Below are positions 60,336-64,000 of a stretch of 64,000 bases of DNA, piece after piece. The position numbers were made by a program, and so were the translations under genes. Origin of the DNA: Entamoeba histolytica HM-1:IMSS (taxonomy: Eukaryota; Evosea; Mastigamoebida; Endamoebidae); the NCBI RefSeq assembly GCF_000208925.1, contig NW_001914885.1:1-64000 (forward strand), given 5' to 3'. How positions within the stretch are numbered: the stretch's first letter is position 1; every line of letters begins with the position of its first letter. The notes under the pieces were generated by a model that saw only the letters and a program-made list of their open reading frames with translations, ran no database searches and was not told where the DNA came from.

Positions 60336-63300
60336 ATGAACATATTTAATTTTTCATGGGGAGTTTCATATGAAAATGAGTTTAAAGAATACCTTGACCA
60401 AAGTATTGTTGCAAGAGATTGGATGGACATTTATTCTCCTTTAAATTCATTACTTAGAATTATAAATGAAAAAAAAGAAATTATAGAAATTCCACATCAA
60501 AGTTTATTTTTTGAAGCACTTCTTAAAGCTGCTGACCAAAATATGCCACAAGCAGTACATGGAGTTGTATTAGATATTATTATTTCATATTTTAAAAGAT
60601 ATTCACAAAACCAAATGAAAGAATATATTCAACTTTTTCTTCCAATTATTCTTCTTATGGGTAAAACAGCTTTACCCCAAATACGAGGAAGGTGTATTGA
60701 AATAATAGACAAATTTCTATTAAACAATAATGATTTTACATTGTCTTTATTAGAACCATTAGTTTCATGTTTTGCATCAAGTTTACTCCAACCAGTGAAT
60801 GGGTTACAAGAAAAAGCATTAATTTTATTTCAAAAATTATATGACCAATACAATTTGGAATTTGAACAAGAAATGTGGTTACATCTCTGTATTACACCAC
60901 ATACAAGAGAAGGACTTTTAAAGTTTATAAATTTAAAGAAGTATCAAATTAATTTTAATAATATTAAGGAACAAACACTATGTGATGGGTTATGTGAAAT
61001 GTTATTAAATCAAAATACATTAGTTATTAAACAAACACTTGATTTAATGAATGAACAATTAAAATTAAATAAAGTTAATATAAGTAGTGATTGTAAAAGA
61101 AAATTAATTCAAGTAGTTATTAAATTAGTAACATTTAATGATAGTGGAATAACACAAAGACTAACTCAATATCTTATTGGAGAAAATGATTCACAATATT
61201 TTGAATTACATGTTAAAGATATATTCATTAAATCAATTTATGAAATTTTACAACGAGACTTTACTGACACAGGGTCATCATCAGAATGTACTAAAATGTT
61301 TTCTGCTATTATTAAAAATAAACTATTATCAAATGTTATTGGAAATACTCTCACATTACCTTTAATGAATTTGTTTATTAAAATTAATTTAAATAAACAA
61401 AATGTTGAACAAAGTAATATACTAATTGAAATGTTAAAAAATGCTCAAATAGATGAACTTATAAAACATTTAAATTCAATGGAATTTAATGAAAAAATAG
61501 TGTTTGTAATGTATTATATTCCATCTGAAGAACAAAAAAGTCAGTATATTACTATAGCATTATCATTATTTAAAACTTTAATTAATGATTATTTTCAAAA
61601 ACAACTAAATGCTACTGACATTAGTGTATTAGAATCAGCATTAATAATAATTAAAAAAACTGTTTCATCACTTCATGATAATTTAAATATAGAACTACCA
61701 ATTCTAGATTCATTAGAACCATTTAAAAAACAATTAACATTAATACAAACAATATTTGGAGAACGTGAAGTAAAAGCATTGAATAATTTATTAAGTGTTA
61801 TTCTTACTTTTGCTACAATTACAACAAATGAAGAATTTCATTATCAATTAAATCAAATACTTCTTAATAGTATTTTATCTTCTTCAAATATTGCTCCTGC
61901 ATTAGTTTGTTGTAGACTTTTCTTTAGATTAACAAAACAATCCAAAATTTATTTATCATCTTCTCAAGAAGTTGTATCATTTTTATGGAAAAATGTTTCT
62001 AGTGCAGAACAGTTTTTACCAATAATTGTTTCACTTTTAGCATCAAATGCTGAAGCATTACCATTTAGTGCTCTTCAAGACGTAATAGATTATGAACGTT
62101 TATTAATTTGTATGCACATGAATAAATTTTATCAAAAAATTATAAATACAAACCAAATGAAATGTATTATTTATTCATTATTAAAATCAGATGAACGTTA
62201 TTTTAAAGTTGCACGTGATTGGTTTTTATTTTTAATGTCACATGATGCAACACTTTTTATTTCTATTGTAATGGGAGTATTAAATGGTAAAGATGAAATG
62301 ATTATAGAAAATGTTGATGCTGTTGGTTCTAATGAAGAACCATCTTCTACTATCCAAAACAAAGAAGAAACAAAACTAATCACTAAAAACTCAACAACTC
62401 AAATTAAAAGAGAATTAAGATTCTTAACATATTTTACACAAATTATTAATGCTGATATTCCAGGTTGTTTTGACCTTTTATTAACAACAGAAATTAATGA
62501 TGAAATGAAATCTTTATTAGTCATTTATCCATTTCCAAGAACACTTATTAATACACCAATACATATAATATTAATGATAATAGAAAGAATATGTGTAGTT
62601 AGAGAAAGTGTTAAAGCTGCAGATTTATTAATTATTCTCTTTACTAGATATGAACATTCTGAAATACTTCATTCATTTTCTCAACATATTTTAACTGCTA
62701 TTAGTGTTCCAATAAAATCTCATTCACTACAACCAATTTTTCATTCAAAATTATTAATTTTAACAAGAACTTTAGTTCGTTCTACACCAGCATTAATTCA
62801 AACTTCATTGGATACAATGGATGCAATTCCGTTAGATGTTTTAATTGATCCAGAAATATTTACTGATTTTTCTCTTAATTCTCCAAAAGAAAATTTACCA
62901 ATCTTAGCAACCAAAACATTACCAGAAATATTTTTAAAAGTACCATCTATGATGAAATCAAATTCTGATGCATTTTATAGTGATGTTATTAGATTAATTG
63001 GAATAATTACTCAATTAGTACATCGTATCTTTAGAGAGTATCCAGTTAATAAAGAGTCATCAAATAATATTACTTTTTTAGCTCCAATGTTTAATATTCA
63101 AAAAAAAGAAGATAACCAACATTTCTTCAAACCCCTTCTTTTTGGATTATTTTCAATGGTGAGTGAATTATATCAACAATTACCTCGTATTCAAATTAAA
63201 GAAGTTCATGATATAATAGAAGATGACTTAGCATTTTTAATGGAAGAAGTATTTTTTGTATTTCCAGACTCTCTTTTAGAACACACAGCAACAACTCAAG

Positions 63301-64000
63301 AACATAGAAAAATGTTTTCAAGTCTCTTTCTTAAATTTACTTCTAATCCTATCAATTTATATATTTCAACTTTATGTTCTTTATTTAAATTAGGAAGAAT
63401 ACCTGCAGACTCTTTATTTGATTCTATTTCTCAAATACTTCCAATGGCAAATGGTGAAGAATTAAAAGAATTAGTTCCAGAACTTTTTAAATTCTTTTCT
63501 TTGTCAATAACTACTATTCAAAATCATTCAATAACTTCATTTTTAAGGGCTTTACGTTCATTAGTATCATGTTCTGAAATAAACAATCTTCCACCTCAAA
63601 TTGTTGTAGCATCTCCTCAAATATTCCAATTATTTTATTTAGCAGTTCAAAAATTTACACTTCCAGATGACCTTAATTCATTTACATCAGATTTACTTCC
63701 ATTAGCTATTTCATTAAAACCATCTGAAGCAAATCCATTACAAATATTTTCTGCAAATGTATCTTCATCTCTTTCATTACTTATTCCTCAATTAGAAACA
63801 ATTCTTGAACAGAAAAATATTTCAATGGTTGAAGATGTGCTTCTTTCTTTACAACGTTCTGGTTTATTAACTGGAAAATGGAAAAATTTAGTAATAAGTA
63901 CATTTAATGATAAAAACTTTTTTGTTTCTAATCCAAGTCGATTATCAAAATGGTTACCAATTATTTCTCTTGTTTATTCTCAACATCTTGACCAAGTATG
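60336..64000 (+). CDS. Dopey (Dop1)-like trafficking protein, 3' partial
   Basis: An open frame of 1221 codons that runs off the window end. The N-terminus follows the Dopey_N pattern: ARDWMDIYSPLNSLLRII, PHQSLFFEALLKAADQNMPQ-AVH (the 'LP.aVH..aL..Y' step), LFLPIILLMGKTALPQIRG, LLEPLVSCFASS and MWLHLCITPHTREGLLKF. The rest is alpha-helical HEAT-like. Dop1 works with Mon2 and the phosphatidylserine flippase in endosome-Golgi traffic. The first ATG at 60336 is 10 bases after a short T-rich leader. A polar insert lies near residues 650-690. The C-terminus, including leucine-zipper parts, is outside the window. Confidence 0.75.
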   Translation, partial: MNIFNFSWGVSYENEFKEYLDQSIVARDWMDIYSPLNSLLRIINEKKEIIEIPHQSLFFEALLKAADQNMPQAVHGVVLDIIISYFKRYSQNQMKEYIQLFLPIILLMGKTALPQIRGRCIEIIDKFLLNNNDFTLSLLEPLVSCFASSLLQPVNGLQEKALILFQKLYDQYNLEFEQEMWLHLCITPHTREGLLKFINLKKYQINFNNIKEQTLCDGLCEMLLNQNTLVIKQTLDLMNEQLKLNKVNISSDCKRKLIQVVIKLVTFNDSGITQRLTQYLIGENDSQYFELHVKDIFIKSIYEILQRDFTDTGSSSECTKMFSAIIKNKLLSNVIGNTLTLPLMNLFIKINLNKQNVEQSNILIEMLKNAQIDELIKHLNSMEFNEKIVFVMYYIPSEEQKSQYITIALSLFKTLINDYFQKQLNATDISVLESALIIIKKTVSSLHDNLNIELPILDSLEPFKKQLTLIQTIFGEREVKALNNLLSVILTFATITTNEEFHYQLNQILLNSILSSSNIAPALVCCRLFFRLTKQSKIYLSSSQEVVSFLWKNVSSAEQFLPIIVSLLASNAEALPFSALQDVIDYERLLICMHMNKFYQKIINTNQMKCIIYSLLKSDERYFKVARDWFLFLMSHDATLFISIVMGVLNGKDEMIIENVDAVGSNEEPSSTIQNKEETKLITKNSTTQIKRELRFLTYFTQIINADIPGCFDLLLTTEINDEMKSLLVIYPFPRTLINTPIHIILMIIERICVVRESVKAADLLIILFTRYEHSEILHSFSQHILTAISVPIKSHSLQPIFHSKLLILTRTLVRSTPALIQTSLDTMDAIPLDVLIDPEIFTDFSLNSPKENLPILATKTLPEIFLKVPSMMKSNSDAFYSDVIRLIGIITQLVHRIFREYPVNKESSNNITFLAPMFNIQKKEDNQHFFKPLLFGLFSMVSELYQQLPRIQIKEVHDIIEDDLAFLMEEVFFVFPDSLLEHTATTQEHRKMFSSLFLKFTSNPINLYISTLCSLFKLGRIPADSLFDSISQILPMANGEELKELVPELFKFFSLSITTIQNHSITSFLRALRSLVSCSEINNLPPQIVVASPQIFQLFYLAVQKFTLPDDLNSFTSDLLPLAISLKPSEANPLQIFSANVSSSLSLLIPQLETILEQKNISMVEDVLLSLQRSGLLTGKWKNLVISTFNDKNFFVSNPSRLSKWLPIISLVYSQHLDQV

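Overview
The window is nuclear DNA of an Entamoeba species, most likely from the E. histolytica / dispar / nuttalli group. The evidence is the very high AT content, compact mostly intronless genes a few dozen to a few hundred bases apart, short introns that all start GTTTGT, a recognisable Entamoeba enolase, bacterial-type DeoD purine nucleoside phosphorylases and a non-LTR retrotransposon remnant of the EhLINE type with a restriction-like endonuclease. Species cannot be fixed from sequence alone. A 100-base N run at 22626-22725 marks a scaffold gap.

Layout. Positions 1-9417 are gene-poor and extremely AT-rich. They hold one intact coiled-coil/TLDc gene (minus strand), a LINE/SINE-type 3' tail, a cluster of five perfect hairpins near 6.2-6.4 kb and a long T-rich repeat. 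Positions 9418-48272 form a dense gene block: a RING-H2 membrane protein, Atg8, an unusual Rab, an SFT2-like protein, an alpha-glucosidase, enolase, a SNAPc190-like Myb protein, a START protein, a second TLDc protein, a spliced DPM2-like gene, a gap-broken Pho88-like/CLPTM1 pair, ceramide synthase, Notchless, PIG-X, a degenerate CHD remodeller, Nse4, a leucine-rich protein, a 2437-residue Piezo channel, two PNPs flanking a frame-broken Mei2-like gene and a spliced four-TM gene, a box C/D snoRNA candidate, and a spliced CID/SR/RRM protein resembling SCAF4/8. Positions 48.3-53.4 kb are again repetitive: a decayed LINE, a frameshifted second copy of the coiled-coil/TLDc gene and a second copy of the T-rich repeat. 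Positions 53789-64000 carry RarA/WRNIP1, NudC, CYRI/FAM49, a conserved unknown, eIF2B-epsilon and the first 1221 codons of a Dopey (Dop1)-like protein that runs off the end.

The main structural result is that the gene block is bracketed by related repeats. Block 2201-3990 recurs inverted at 50298-52110, 5635-5841 recurs inverted at 50072-50268, and 6867-7899 recurs in direct orientation at 52393-53434. Recombination between the inverted copies could flip, and between the direct copies delete, about 45 kb carrying some 30 genes.

Functionally the genes are mainly housekeeping and cell biology: ER membrane/GPI/sphingolipid assembly (DPM2, PIG-X, ceramide synthase, CLPTM1), trafficking (Rab, SFT2, Dopey, Atg8), chromatin and genome maintenance (CHD-like, Nse4, RarA), RNA biology (SNAPc190-like, SCAF-like, Mei2-like, Notchless, eIF2B, snoRNA), metabolism (enolase, GH13, PNP), and mechanosensing and actin control (Piezo, CYRI).
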